A DNA stretch of 64,000 bases from Solea solea. Taxonomy: Eukaryota; Chordata; Actinopteri; Pleuronectiformes; Soleidae. Positions 12,091 to 25,700 of this stretch are shown one piece after another. Positions within the stretch are counted from its first letter, which is position 1. Every line of letters starts with the position of its first letter. Position numbers and translations under genes: made by a program. The notes beneath the pieces are model-generated. The model was given only the letters and a program-made list of their open reading frames with translations, ran no database searches and was not told where the DNA came from. The stretch spans positions 1,136,501 through 1,200,500 of the forward strand of contig NC_081138.1 of assembly GCF_958295425.1 (NCBI RefSeq). Reading direction: 5' to 3'.

Positions 12091-15000
12091 TAGAGTCTGT
12101 GAAGTGTGAAATAAGATTGCTTTTTATCCGACAGTGCAGAGCTAAAGAAAAGGAAGCTGTCCAGCCCTGGATAAAGCAGGGGAAGCACACCTTTGATTTA
12201 CAGTGTGGTCTCGAGACCCCTGGTTAAAATGATAAGAACAGCCTCAATAACAATAATGATAGTAATGAGAGCATAGACGCACAACTCCAACAAGAGCCCA
12301 AAGACGAGCACAGCTCAACCCTCTCCCCTCGTACTGAAGAGCTGGAAGAAGAAGAAACTTGGATTATCCAGGTTCTTCAAACAAAGACACACAACACTGT
12401 TGTTGACTGGTTGTGTTGTGTGTTAACATTGTCGTCATTACGATGCACTTTGACTACAGTGTGAGGAACACTGGAGACGTTCTCAGGTAGGGCCTGTGTT
12501 CTGTTCTTCAAGAAAGGCAGTTATCATCATCATAACAGTATATTGTGTTGAGGCTTAGGATGAAGGAGGAGCCTGACCTAGTGAAAGATATCTAGAGTGA
12601 CTATTATTACTTGTTGCTGCTCTTCTCTACAGTCTGGGAAGGAATACTGGAAAGTGCAGTGGTTACCATCAATTATTTATCAGGCCGTTTGTGCTTGTCA
12701 GTGTGATTAGCATTAGTGTAATCACTGCTCTTCAGGGGAAAGGAAGGCTGTTCTCTCTCATCTGAAGGTAATCTTGCCGTTTTCACTGTCTCATCTTCTC
12801 TGGACGCCTCTTGCACAGCATCTGCTTTTGTCGTCTCCACATATTTCTTCTCTTTTCCCCTCGTTCCCCGTGTGTTTCTGTCTGCTGCCCTCCCCCCCTC
12901 CCCCACTCCCCCCTGCGCCTCACTAATGTGTGTGAGCGAGAAGCTCTCTCCCAGCTTGTAGAGAGTGACACCTATGGGCCTGATTAAGCCTCTGCACTCG
13001 CTGGCAAAACACAAGAGGAGAGGACGAGCAGGCGTCTGATGGTGTGTGAGTGTGTGAGTGTGTGTCCACGCTGACGGAGTGGCAGAGTGAAGCTGATGTT
13101 TATACGCTTGGAACAAATGTGTGTAATCTCTGTGCTGGCAATGAGCTTATTCAGCTTGCATGATTAGATTAATGGAACTGTTTCATATCATTGTATTAGG
13201 ATGGTTAATGACAACAATTAATTAGAAGACAACCTTCAGGCTATTGTCCTTTACATCTCAGAAATTTGGGTTAGAAATGGCCTGCTGCCATAGCTTTGAG
13301 TGTTTCCTCCTTGTCTATTTTCAGAGTTAATCTATGGTTACAGTTTTAGTGTCTCTTCCATTTACATCCTACTCTTAGGCCACTCATGACCTTTCATTAA
13401 TTATGGTCAGCGTGGCTTTAATCATTCTGTAATACCGTTAGAGATGAGACGAGAAATAGGCAAAGCCATTTGCCACGTGAAGATGTAACGCTGCTCCTGG
13501 AATTAAATGTCTTCTTTTCGGCATAAATTATGGATGGGCCGTGTGTTGTGTGTGTGCTCAAAGTGTCATAGAAGTTGATTAAACAGCTAAATAAAAAACC
13601 TTATTCAAAAACACACGGATGGAAAAGCATCAGTGCACATGTGTGTGGAGGAAATTAGGGGGTGGGTGTACAAGGACACTGACTGGCATCAGAATGCTGG
13701 CTGATGTGTGTATGAATGTGTAGGTGGGGAATTAGTATCACTGCTGGTGTCACATTGCGAGGAAATGACACATTGCCTCATTTTCAAGGTGAACATTTAT
13801 CTAAGGATTATTTTGTAATCTGAGCACCGATGCAGCTGTACAGTATCTTAGTTCTTGTACGGAGTGGAGATTTATGCAGACGGGAGCTAGATGGGATTTT
13901 GGGATTCAGCAGCAGATTTCGACTTTTCTGGAAATGTTTAAGATCTGCCTCACCAGCATTGGCCTGGCTGCGCTGGATGGAATGGAGGGGTTGCCTTGGA
14001 AACATAACAGCAACATGGTTAAAAATAAAAGACCAAAATGTAGTAGTTCGTGTGGGATCCTGGGAACACTCGAATTAACCGGGAGACAGTTTTTAAATGC
14101 GGTCCATTTAAAAACATCTCTATTAAACATCGGATCTCAGAATGTAAAAACAATAACAACACAGACACTAATGTCTTCTAGTATCAGGACATGGAGGATC
14201 CTGCTTTTGTCCTCTCAGTCATGCTAAGGTCTTTACCAATCACATTTTTAATGTAAATAAGCCCACACTAATTACATACATACACCATGGTGAAATAACT
14301 TAATGATACTGAGGAAAAATAAGGGTTTTTTTTATATGCAGAAATATTAAATGGTTTTTTTTCTATGTTAAAAATAAAATTATAAACGTGATTTTTTTTT
14401 GTGCGCCAGTATTTCCGTTTAATAAGATCTAATATTATTATTATAATATAAAATTGAAGGGACTATGAGAACAGCCATGTGGTCCAGACACGGAAGTGCT
14501 TCTGTGATAACACATACCAGAGAGCACGGCTGCAAACCTGGACACGATAAATGCAACATTTCATAACTGGTGGGATAAACAGTGAGTGTTGGGGATAATG
14601 TAACATCATAAAAGTGGTTTTAGCTGTGGGTAGTCGTGTGGTGAGCTAAGATTGGATGTGTGATGACTGCAGGGCTGAATACTTGAACAGGATATTACAG
14701 TAGCTGTTGTAGCATTGTCAATATATCAATAGCTCGTAGAATAGAGACCTGAGCATGAAAGCATTTTCAAAAGAGCATTTAAGTACATTTGCCGAGAATT
14801 AGCTGACTTGTGTAATAGCTGATAGGGCCTATTGACTGCGGCCTAGTTTACTGTTGTCAGATCAATGCTCTTGTATGCAAGTCCCGCTACTTTTAAACAA
14901 ACTTAACAGGCGCAGGGAATGTTCAGGGGGCACTGTAGGGAAATAAACATGATTGATGCCCTTTTTATTATCTGTTTTTGCTATCTTTTCCTCTGTGTGT

Positions 15001-15773
15001 TACTTACAAATGGCATTATCGGATATCCATTGTTTGGACTTCAATGCTCCTAAATGGCCTGATATATTGAGCTGAGGCTTTTAAGGTGGTTACAGGGGAT
15101 TTCTGCCTTTGACTTGGCATAAAAAATAAAATGAATTGTGGCTTTGAAAGTTTTAAATATTTATGATTGTTTTTTTTCCTTGGCAATAAGAAGAAGTGAA
15201 ATGAGTCTTGTATTGTTGGTAAGTACCATAGCAGATTGCAGCAGGGGACAGTAATGTATGTGTGAGTTTGTGTTCATGTGTGTGGGAAAGAGAATGGAGT
15301 CTTTCTTTTTCTCACAATTCTTTTTCCATCTGTCCACTTCAAACCACATGTGTGCATTTTTGTTTCCCCCCCAACAGTTTTTAATGTTCACATTTAAAAG
15401 AATATGTCACCATTTTTGTTAAGATAGAAAAACATGGTCGATACATCGATTACACCACAACAATAAAAACAAGTGATATATATTAATAACAATAATAATA
15501 TCATACATTTGCTCTTTTCTTCTCTGAACCTGCAACTAAGATTTAGCTATTCTTTTAAAAATAATAATAATTTGACAGTGAGTATCACAGAGCACAGGAC
15601 AGAGAGCAGAAGGCAGATTCTGCCCTCTTTGTCTGCTATAGCCTTGCAACTGTGTGTCAGCAAATGTAATTGTTGCGAGCTCCTATAGAAAAAAACGCTG
15701 CCGTCCCTTTAAGTGCTTCCACCAATTCTGATGGCGTGGTGATTTACATATCCCATCCTCCCTCCCCCTTCAG

Positions 15774-15881
15774 GAGAGCTGAGCGAGGATGTGGAGGCTG
15801 CTAGTGAGACCACCACAGACCAGGAGGACCAAACCAAAGACAGAGAAAGTGGGGGGGAGAAGGAGCTCACCAAAGGGACAG
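15774..15881 (+). CDS. zfhx3: zfhx3 coding exon (first in window)
   Basis: The acceptor is an excellent pyrimidine run (CCCTCCCCCTTCAG) and the donor is CAG/GTAAGG. Only one frame is open; it reads [20 protein letters not shown], an acidic Ser/Thr/Glu-rich linker with no fold I recognise. The exon starts with two bases of a split codon and ends with one, which fits the next exon exactly (split codon GCA). There is no zinc finger here. The preceding exon is outside the window. The main uncertainty is that I rely on splice signals and phase rather than on sequence similarity. Confidence 0.75.
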
Positions 15882-18800
15882 GTAAGGCCATTATTTACAC
15901 CACACATTTTTAGGGAAGACTATTCACAGCAAACATGTGGCCCTACTCCTGAATAAGAGGTCTTGTATGTAATGAAATGACACATTTTTACACATTTTTT
16001 TGTTTTTTAAGCATCAAACTCCCAAAACTCCCTGAATCCTGTTCTGTTTCACACAGGCGGCTCTTTCATGCTTCACGTTTCCATGCATTAAATCCCATCA
16101 GATACAATGAAGGTGATGTGTTCAGGTGAAAGTGACCCATGTTTTGTGTAGTTCCAGCAGAGCTGTGGCTCACGTGTGTGCGCGCACATGTCACAACATT
16201 ACACTCAACACTTGCCTGTGTTTAATGTTTTCAGATCAAGGCGGTGCTATTTGTGGTCCTCTTTACTTACAGGTGTAGGTGATGACTCCTTGACAGGGGT
16301 TGGGCCTATTGAAGCTTGGGGAGGAGCCTAAGGCCTAAACAATCTGTGGCTCAGGGCCGACTCCAACATTTTAAGATGTGATCAGACACATGTTTTCATA
16401 TCAGAAGACGTAGCATGCATTTTAGCTTCACGTTGTGGGGCCACGAAACGTCAAACCCTAAACTCTAAGTACTGTTTGTCAATACAGGCAGTTTGTACAG
16501 TGTGAGATGATGGCATTGCTAATAGCTGATGCACTATAAGCATTTGTGCGTCTTAAATCCCTTGTTATTTTCTTGTTCTGCTGCTGTTGGAAGAATAATT
16601 TGATGATATTAAAGTAAAAAGTAGCAGTGCTCTCGATGCCTGACAGTGCTTCCATAAATGAAACATGCTATCAGACTTCCATCTATTTATATATAGTGTT
16701 GTTGTTGTTGTTGTTTTTTTACTGATTGTGTTCAGATTTCAGTGTAAATAAATCATTGTTATTTACATTGGCTGTCTGGATGCTGGCAGTTCAGACTGAA
16801 CTCTTCAGTAGAAGAGAATTGTGATGATAATGACAGTGAACAGTAATGGGCCTGGATAGATGCTTCTCACTTGTCTAACTTCTTGTGTAACTGCGGGATG
16901 TTTTGATTTACACGAGTCAGGTTAAAAGCTGGAAAACAATTCAGACCTTTTGCATACCTAAGTTTTTTTATAAAGTGCGGGAGGAAAAAAAAAAAACTTC
17001 ATCACAGTGTTTGAAGCTCTGCCTTTGTAAAATGTCTTTGATATTCGAACTTCTATTTTAAATGAGGCTGAGTTGTTTGTGCTCTTTGAAAGGGCGACAC
17101 TCGTCTTTGATGGAAGAAATAATGATATGCATGCCTGACTGAATATGGCTAAAAGTATGTTTTAGCACATCAAAATAAAGCACTTTAAAAAGCATTAAAA
17201 TGAGCTGGCCGATTAATAATTCACTCATACCTGTGGTGCACAGGAAGACGACTCCTTGCATTAGGATTCCTCCTTTTTGAAAGGCATGCAATTTGATACA
17301 AGCATATTCAGTTCCTTTCCTCCCCTCTGTCAGTCGCTAATCACCAAATAAGTGTGTTTCTGTGTTTTCACAAAGGAAATACGTGCTTGCATATGAAAAA
17401 TTTACAGCTTCCCAGCAGCTTATTAGAAACGCTTAGTTAAAAATAGCATGTGCATTAGGGAACTAGGTCTGAGGTTCTGTTTGATGTCAGTGAAAAGGTG
17501 GGTGGGTTGGGGATGGTGGCTTCAAGGCTGTGTTGTCAGAGACAGGTTGACGGCTAGAGTTTAATGGAAGGGTCGCGTTTTCTTTTTCTTTTTTGTACCG
17601 CAAACTTTTTTTTAGGGATGGATGAATTCGATTCCCATTCAAAGCAGGCGTAGAAAATAAGCGAGGAAGACCCTTACAATGTATTTGGTAAACAGAGGAG
17701 AAGTAGTTTGGGCCTGTGATTGACTGAGGATGTTTGTACAGTAGATACACGGAGGGTGTCTGTGTTGGAATATGGTGCACAACCTGTTATTTATCTGAAA
17801 GGTGCTCAGTCTCCCACTGTCGGAGGATGAGCTGTTTCTGAGGTCCATCATTAGAACTACTGGAGTATTTCTTCTCATCGCTGTCATGTAGCTGTTGGAA
17901 CAGAGCACCACATTGTTCCTTTACAAATGACAGTCACTGTCAGACAGACGGCATTAGTGAACACAGAAAAAAGGCTTCTTCCTTTTTAAAGCCACTGTCA
18001 ATCTTCTTTCCTCTTTCTTGTTCCGCGGCTCCTCAGTATTCATTAAAATCATTTAGAGGTACACCACAAGCCTTTGTAAAATGCATATGTGTTGGGCATG
18101 TCATCTCACCAACGATGCCTTCATCATCCCGTTGTTGTTTTTTTTATTTATCTCATACATATATGTACATGTGCATGCATTCAGACATATGTAAATGTCA
18201 CACATGCATTCAACCCCACAGGCGATATGTGGTGTAACTTTTACAGTATATTATCATCATCAAGTATGCAGTAGAAAATACAAGATAACAGGAAAAGGAA
18301 TACTAAAACCTTAATGTACATGGTCAGTGATGGTCCGTGTTAGCGGTGGCTACAATTGAATCTTCCAGCACGATTAGTTATTCAAAGGGTAATTTTTAAT
18401 GCTTAGTATGAAGCATGCATTAATCCACAGCTAAAAGAGAGGAGCTCTTCCGCACACAGCAGAATCCTTACCTTCATTAAGGCAAGGTGGTATATTTTAT
18501 GCAGCAGCTGAATGTATAGGGATGCAGCAGGAGGAAGGCGGGGGGGGGGGTGGTTGGCAGGTATAGGGGAGATAGGAAGGTGAGTGGGGCTGTTAATGCA
18601 CCTGCAGAGTTAGACACAATGCGATTTGACATGTTTCACATACATGTATGAAAACCGTTGTATTGAACGTTGTGGAAATATACGGTTTCCATTCCTCCGC
18701 TGGGAGGATGGGTCGTCCTCTGAAATTTAGCTTGATAAATAATTCTTTTCATGCCTCGTTCCGTACATTTAATTTATTTTAGACGGAGTAGGGGAGGTGA

Positions 18801-21800
18801 GAAATTACACTTCAGGCAGGATCATCCGCCTTCTGTGCCCAGTAAAGCCTATGAACATCAGACAGACTTACAGTATAATTAGAGAGAGAAAAAGGGAAGG
18901 TATCACATGATCACATGCAAGATGTAAAGGTAGCTACACACAGTTGTCCTTCAGTCGTGCAGGAGGATGAAACTTTGGTTATAATCATAAAAACGTTTTT
19001 AGTTTTGGAAACACTTTAGATTAGGGAACTCACACACTCACACACTGACCTTTATTAGTAATTATTAAACACGTATTAACACCTTATTCTACCTCTATTA
19101 CGACATGGATTAAGATGGTAATACGTGCTTAACAATTACTAATAAAGGTGTGGTATGCTACTTATATGCATGTTAGTAAGCACCTAGTTAATGGGGAATA
19201 TGTGTTCCCTAATCTACAGTGTTACCTTCATTTTAACTTCCGTTCTGCACAAATCATGTAACGTGACATGTCACAGTCTCGGCTCCATACAACACACCTT
19301 GCATGCACAGTGAATCCTTTTTTTTTTTTCTTTTACTCTTTATTATCACTTGCCTTCCAGGACTTTGTCTGTGCTTGCCTGGTCTTAAATGTTAGTGTTG
19401 TTCAGGTACAAGTGTGTAGGAGTATTTTTTTAAGTACCAATTAAAAGTGACGTGCAGGCTCCAATTTAGCAGCTGCTGCACACAATTTTTACAGTGCCTG
19501 CGTGCAAACACTGCCTTTTCTTATAGTCATTATATCCACACAAAAAAAAACCATACATATATATATTTATAGTTATTACTGAGGGCTTAATAAGTAAAAT
19601 CCAAATTTGTATTTATACATAATTAAACACGTGTGTTGCTTTGACTGGCAACACAAATTCTAGACTTGTGAGAACAACTGTAAATTATTTCTAATGAGCA
19701 AATTATTATGTGTGAAAACCGGACCCGTCCTTACACATTGTGTTGGACCTCTCTCCACAGGATGCTGTTGCTGTGCTCCTGTGTGTGTGTGTGTGTAACA
19801 AAGCTTTTACTATAAAAACTCACACAGAGCAGCTAAAAAAAAAGAAAAAAAACTCCAAACTGCAGTGTTTTCAGTTCAATGACTTAAATGTTGAAACAGC
19901 AGCTGGGTGAGCTCCATAGTGTGTATGTGTGTGTCTACGTGCAGGTGTGCTGTGCTGTGTGAGGCAGATGTTGTGTCCTACACGGTGCATTCTGCATTGA
20001 GTCTGTTTAATGAACTTGATGATTAGCATCCCCTAGATGCAGCACTGTGACATTGCACATGTGCTCCACAGTGTGTGTGGCTGTTTGTCCTTTGGTGTTG
20101 CTCACTCACAAACAGACACAGCAAATGTTATAAATTGTTTCTTCATAAAACAGTGCAGATATGTAGATTTAATATTAGCTGTAGCTGCTGCTGAAATGAC
20201 ATGCTCATGGTTAGTTACAATCAAATTATTCAGGTTTATGTTATTGTTACTCGAAGCTGGGAGACATTCAGTGCAGTGGTGATTTGTTATTGCTTTTAAA
20301 CCCTAAGTAGTATAAGAAATCAGCAGACAGAGGAGTGAGAATGTTTACATATTCATATCACGTCCGTCGAGGGCTTGTCATCCCTCAAATTATAATTCCC
20401 TTTGTCTTTGAAGATAATAGGCCATAAATTGTCCTTGTTTGTGAGCCAACTCCCTGAAAGCTGAGTGTTTATGGGTTTTACCACAGGATGTCTAATGGCC
20501 AGGCAGCAGTGCTGCGTGTCTCAGCGTCCTATAAAGGTGAACATCATCTCATCCTATTGTTCACTGGCCTGGAAATTATTAATGCCCCTGCTAATTAATA
20601 ACTGCTGTAAATTTCCTCCTCGTGGATTGGTCTGTCTTGCAATCATGTCATTAGACGGCATGATACTCTCTTTATATGCTGCAGTTCAGCTCCACAATGA
20701 ATCCAGTGTCTGTTTGTCCTTCGATTTTCTCAACAACACTTCTTCTGTCTTATTTTGTAACCGTGCACATTTTAAAACAGAATTTAAATCAGAGTTAGTT
20801 GTGATTTCATTTGGAGCTTCACTAATAGGTTTTAGTTTCCTTCTACTTTCTTTATTAATGTAGAATAATTACTAGAGAAACACATGATGAAATGGAGCAT
20901 TGGCCCTTATTGCTCTGGCCTCTGGCACAGGCTGTAGATAAAATACAATATCCAGGTATTGTTTGCATAGCATTAAAACAGCCTGACTTGTAGCACTGGG
21001 GGAGTTGAATCATCTCCATATTAATGTCCGGCTTTGCTGAGGGAATAGAGGTGAGGAGAGGGGAGTTGGAGGCCGTCAGCGGTGTGAACGTGAGACAGTG
21101 TTCTGCTGAGGAACCTGGTTTTTGTGGGTGTGATTGACAGAGTGACTGTAAAGCTATGCAGCCTCACTGACTGGGACAAACTGGATGATAGCTTATGTTT
21201 TTACAACCGGAGGCCCCAAGCTGCCACGGCAAGACCGGAACTGTGGTAATGAGGGGGCAGGAGATGATGAGGACCCCATATCAGTGTAGGAGGGGAATTC
21301 CCCTTTTCCCCCATCCTCCACTTCCTCGCACAGTGTTTGTTGTTATGCACGTTTTAGGATATGTACGTATAACCTTTCCCAAGGACACAGTAGGTTAATG
21401 GCAGCTGTGATTATTGTAAGTCAGCCTGTGTGTGTCAGCAGCCATCTTTTCCCCCCCTTGAGAGCACAACAGGGCTGTGATTGCTCCAAAGACCATTGCA
21501 GTGTGCTGACAGCCCTTTTGCTCCTTGAATAATATAGTCCAGCTATGGGAGGTGAGACAAGGTGCCAAAGTCCAATTCACTTACGGGACTCAAGAGCACA
21601 AAAGCCTCCGGTTTACGGAAAAGGGACATGAATTAATAATCACCTAATTGACTTTTAGTTTTTTCTTGCTCTGCCTTTTGTGCTTTCAACCAAAAGCCCA
21701 CTCTGTGTATCTGTCAGAAGAGGTTTGGTGTGGATGGGGTCTGTGTTTAATGACCAGTCAGGAGAGGTCAGGGTTACAGACTCCTGACAGATATTAGGGT

Positions 21801-22676
21801 CACAGACTCAGGAGAATGGGTTCCATTTAAGTCCACACATTAATCGGATCAGCATTGTGCACCAACCGTTGAGGTGTAGATATTTATTTCAATGGAAATG
21901 AGGAAGGAAATGTTCCTGTCACACTGAGGGAGGAGCCAGTATTTAAGATACGATAAGATAAGATGTTACAGCAGCACAGATACATTTAAAAAAGTAAATC
22001 ATAAACATCAGTAAGTATAGAGAGATATTAGATGAAACATGTATACAATGTAAACCGTGTTTAACACAACGTGGGCTTATTATATACTTATAATAGTGCG
22101 AGGATTGCACGTTTGATCAATCAGTCAATTTATTTATAGAGCACATTTCATGCATTGTGTCAACAGGTGTGGACACAGCGTGCTTGAGATAGCAACTCCA
22201 CGAGGCCGTGAGGTTAAACTCCACACATGCTGCCTGATAATCAATGAATCAATCAACGTCTCATCCTTGACTGCACCCTCTCAGCCTGATATTCGGATTT
22301 TTGCACAGTTAAATGTTATATTTTAGTTTCTGATCATATTATAGATCCTTGTATCTCATGTGTGAGCATCAATGCTTTGATTCCAGAGTACAATCCTCTC
22401 TGTAAGACTGTTAGTGTAACACACACGCACACACACACACACACACTGGAGTTGTTCTCTATTTCATTCTCTGCTCTCCAATGTTTCGGTCACTTTTTTC
22501 ATCACCGCTGACAAAGTAAAACAGGATACAGTAGTTGGATGTTAGTCACAGTGCCGGCGATGGTGTCAGGGTGTAGGATTCTCCAGAGACGGTGATTGAT
22601 CAGATTTATGAAGTCCTAATTGGCCGTGACGAGGGACTGTGTCTGAGTAAACCTCCCCAGCTCCCGTCTGTCCCCC

Positions 22677-22725
<49 letters not shown>

Positions 22726-25700
22726 TAAAGCATCTAGAACGCTGGGTTGGGCCCTTTTTTACAGCAGCTCTCCAGTGCTTCAGCATAAACAGCCACTTGT
22801 TTCACCTCTCGGGTGCTAATTGAGTAATTGTGGAATGGCAATATACTTATAATCAATTATGTTTATCCTCTTAATCATGGAGCTGAGAGCGTACTTGTGT
22901 CTACTTATGAACCGCATGTATGTTTGCACTCAAGTGGCGGCACAAGCCCTGTTTTGCTGGAAATTGAGTAGAATTTCTTTACGGCATCGCTCGAGTAAAT
23001 TAGTCACAATACTGATGTCAACTGCGCGTACGTTGTATTCTTCAGAAAAATGCACTTCTATCTTATTTTTTTATTTTAAAAATGTACAAATTCAAACATT
23101 CTGAGATCTAAAGTGCAGGTTATAGTTTAGAGCTGAGAGGGAGAGTCGGTGTAGAGAAGACTGAAGGACAGACAGGCAGACAGACAGACAGGCAGACAGA
23201 CAGGTTTTTTGGACTCATAAGTGGAATGAAATGTCAGTGAAGGAGAGTGTGAGATGCACGGTGCAACATCAGAAATGGACGGTGGTGTTTGTTTCATGGA
23301 CATGGCAACACATGAGAGTTTTGAGGTTTTTTCTCTGCTGTGTGAAAAATCACATGATCCACATGAAGGTTTCAGGGTGACGAGAAGACCATTCTGGTTT
23401 TCATCGTGAGAGGAGGTCAAGAGGAGTAGCAGCAGTGGACTGAAGTGGAGTTGAAGAGGAGGGATTGTTGAGGACAGTGCCATGACTGAAAGGTTAATGT
23501 CAGGGAATGGGAGGTTCCTTTTGTTTAACATTCCCTTTGTTTATTGGCGGATGTGTTTAATAGGATTGACTGTGACTGAGCCCTAATAGAGCCTCCTCGC
23601 CGGATCCCGGTGTCTCTGGGAGATCTTGCAGGCTGCTCTGTCCAAAGCCTGGTCCCCCACTGGGTAATCAGCTCAACTGCCCTCGTCCTGATTGGAGGTG
23701 ACATTCTAATGTCTAGAGCAGGAGCGTGGTCAGCCCCGCTTAACCTGACCCCCCCACCAAACCGCCCCTCCCTTACTCATGATGCCCTCTGTTCTCAATT
23801 TGCCCTTCCAGGACTGTACAAATCAGGCCAAATTTAACTCTTTATGGGCTTGTTAGAGGTTCAGTTTCACAGTGAATTCTTTCTATTGGTGACAAACGTG
23901 TGTTGTGACTGCAGCTCCACCCATGCTGGCTCCATGTGGTCTCGGCTCCATGTGGTCTCAGCTCCTCTGTGAACCGGTGCAGCGACGACTCACTGTGTGT
24001 CACCTCAGTTCTTTTCTTTCCTCATAAGGCAAAACATTTATAAATGAAAAGTAAAAGACATTTTTCAGTTTAATTTGGATTAAAAAATGTGTGAAATAGG
24101 TGGAGTAACTCTTTTTAACTTTTTATTTTATTTTGTTTTTTTTTGGGGGGGGGGTCTTTCCACAGACTGAGCACCAAAGTACAGCAATATTCTTGTTATG
24201 ACAAATCATCAGTCTGATGCCAGCTTTGAGCCCAGTGGCATGTTTTATGTCTTGAAAATCCGAGAGTTAAATGAAAGCCTGTTGTCGTATATGCATCCTG
24301 GCTTTGAGGAAATGGTGAGATTTGCTCTGGGGTTGAAAAAAAGTCTTTTCTAATCTCACTGTACTATTTCCCTTTGTCACAGTCCACTTGCACAGAACTA
24401 CAACACACTGGAGAAGGCTTAGCTGCTTAGAGAAATGCAGGTCAGACAGAGGCGCTGCCATCGACCGCTTATGGAAACAAACAGAGCTGAGGAATACATT
24501 GAAGACTCTCCTTGATTTAAAAAGAATATTTCTCTCTTGATCCTTTTCCTGATCAGTCTTATTTAAATCAAAATTCTGGTGAGGCAGACATTCACCTCAG
24601 CCTCTGCTGTAAGTTTCTCTGTGTGACGAGGACACGATTCTAGTCACATGCAGAAGAACCTCAGGATCATCTTCATCACACAATCGATCTGTGTTTCAAT
24701 TGAATGAACTCACGACTTTAGCTTGAAAATACTGTAAATTGGTTGACGTTGTATGCGTCGAATGTGTGTGAAACCATAAAAGCCCAGATTAAGCACAGCT
24801 GAGGAAACATAATTACAGAAACAAATTGTGTTTCTCTTTGCCCGCCTTATTGTATGATGAGGTCTGGAGATGTTTGTGTACCTTGTCTCATGTGGACTGG
24901 AACTATGTGGTGGTGTGAAACCCAAAGCTGCACCCTGTGGCAAACTAATATTTGTATTAGCTGTTTATAGTGTTGCATGATATCCTGACATGCAGCAGCA
25001 GCATGGGAGACCTGTTGGATAAGAACACTCTGCCCATTTCCTATAAAATGCAGTTATGTAAAAGACATTCCAAAGCTCTTTATCCAGCGTTATTGACTGA
25101 CTTCCTCTCAGGCCTCTCACGTCCTCACCTTGTCTCGTCTGCTCTTCTCTCTTGTTTATGTGTCTGTGCATACGTTCAGCATTGTCCAGCCACCTGGAAC
25201 GGCACCAGGCTGAGTCCCCAGTCCCCTCCAAAAGGCCGTCTTCCCGGTCAGAGACGTCAGAGAGCCCTCTTTCCCCGAAGCGTCCCAGGACAACTGAAAA
25301 GGCTGCTGCTGAGCAGGTGAGTTGGAAACGGTGGTGCCTTCACATGCTCATGACACTCTTTGAAGTAGTAGTTCTATCTTACACTCAATTACCGAGCCCT
25401 CATTACGAGCCTGAAACTTACTCATTAATTAAAATGAAATGTAAAAAAAGTACTTGAATGATATTTGGTTATTTAGTTATATGAAGGATTTTTCCTGCTC
25501 AAAATGATTTTAGCCTTTCTGCTGCACTTGCACTGCTAATTGTGTGTAAGGTGGAAAATCAATATAGTATTTGACAGATGAGAACACTTTGAAGTGGTTG
25601 CCAAGACTCTGGGGTGCTCAGTATTAGACACTTCTGTGTGATCAGAGGGACGGAGGGGGAGAACTGAGCACTAACCTGCAGCTCCTTCTTCACCCACCAC

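Larger units (their letters stand above)
1..15773. other. zfhx3: Intron of zfhx3 (partial, at least 15.8 kb)
   Basis: No convincing exon was found. The open frames here are short, lack splice context and resemble no protein I know. The stretch holds microsatellites, a few fish repeat relics (listed separately), purine-rich tracts at 11.0-12.1 kb, and AT-rich unique segments with clustered homeodomain cores. It ends at a pyrimidine-rich acceptor just before 15774. Confidence 0.75.
15882..25179. other. zfhx3: zfhx3 intron, 9.3 kb
   Basis: No further exon is needed, because the phases on both sides fit. It contains a 220 bp MITE (19007-19226), a repeat relic near 22.1 kb, several microsatellites, and unique segments such as 20340-20700 that read like conserved non-coding DNA. 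Confidence 0.75.

Noticed and set aside
23610..23837. 75-codon open frame in a zfhx3 intron as an alternative exon
   Set aside because: Composition is not coding-like, there is no matching donor, and the phases of the flanking zfhx3 exons already join.
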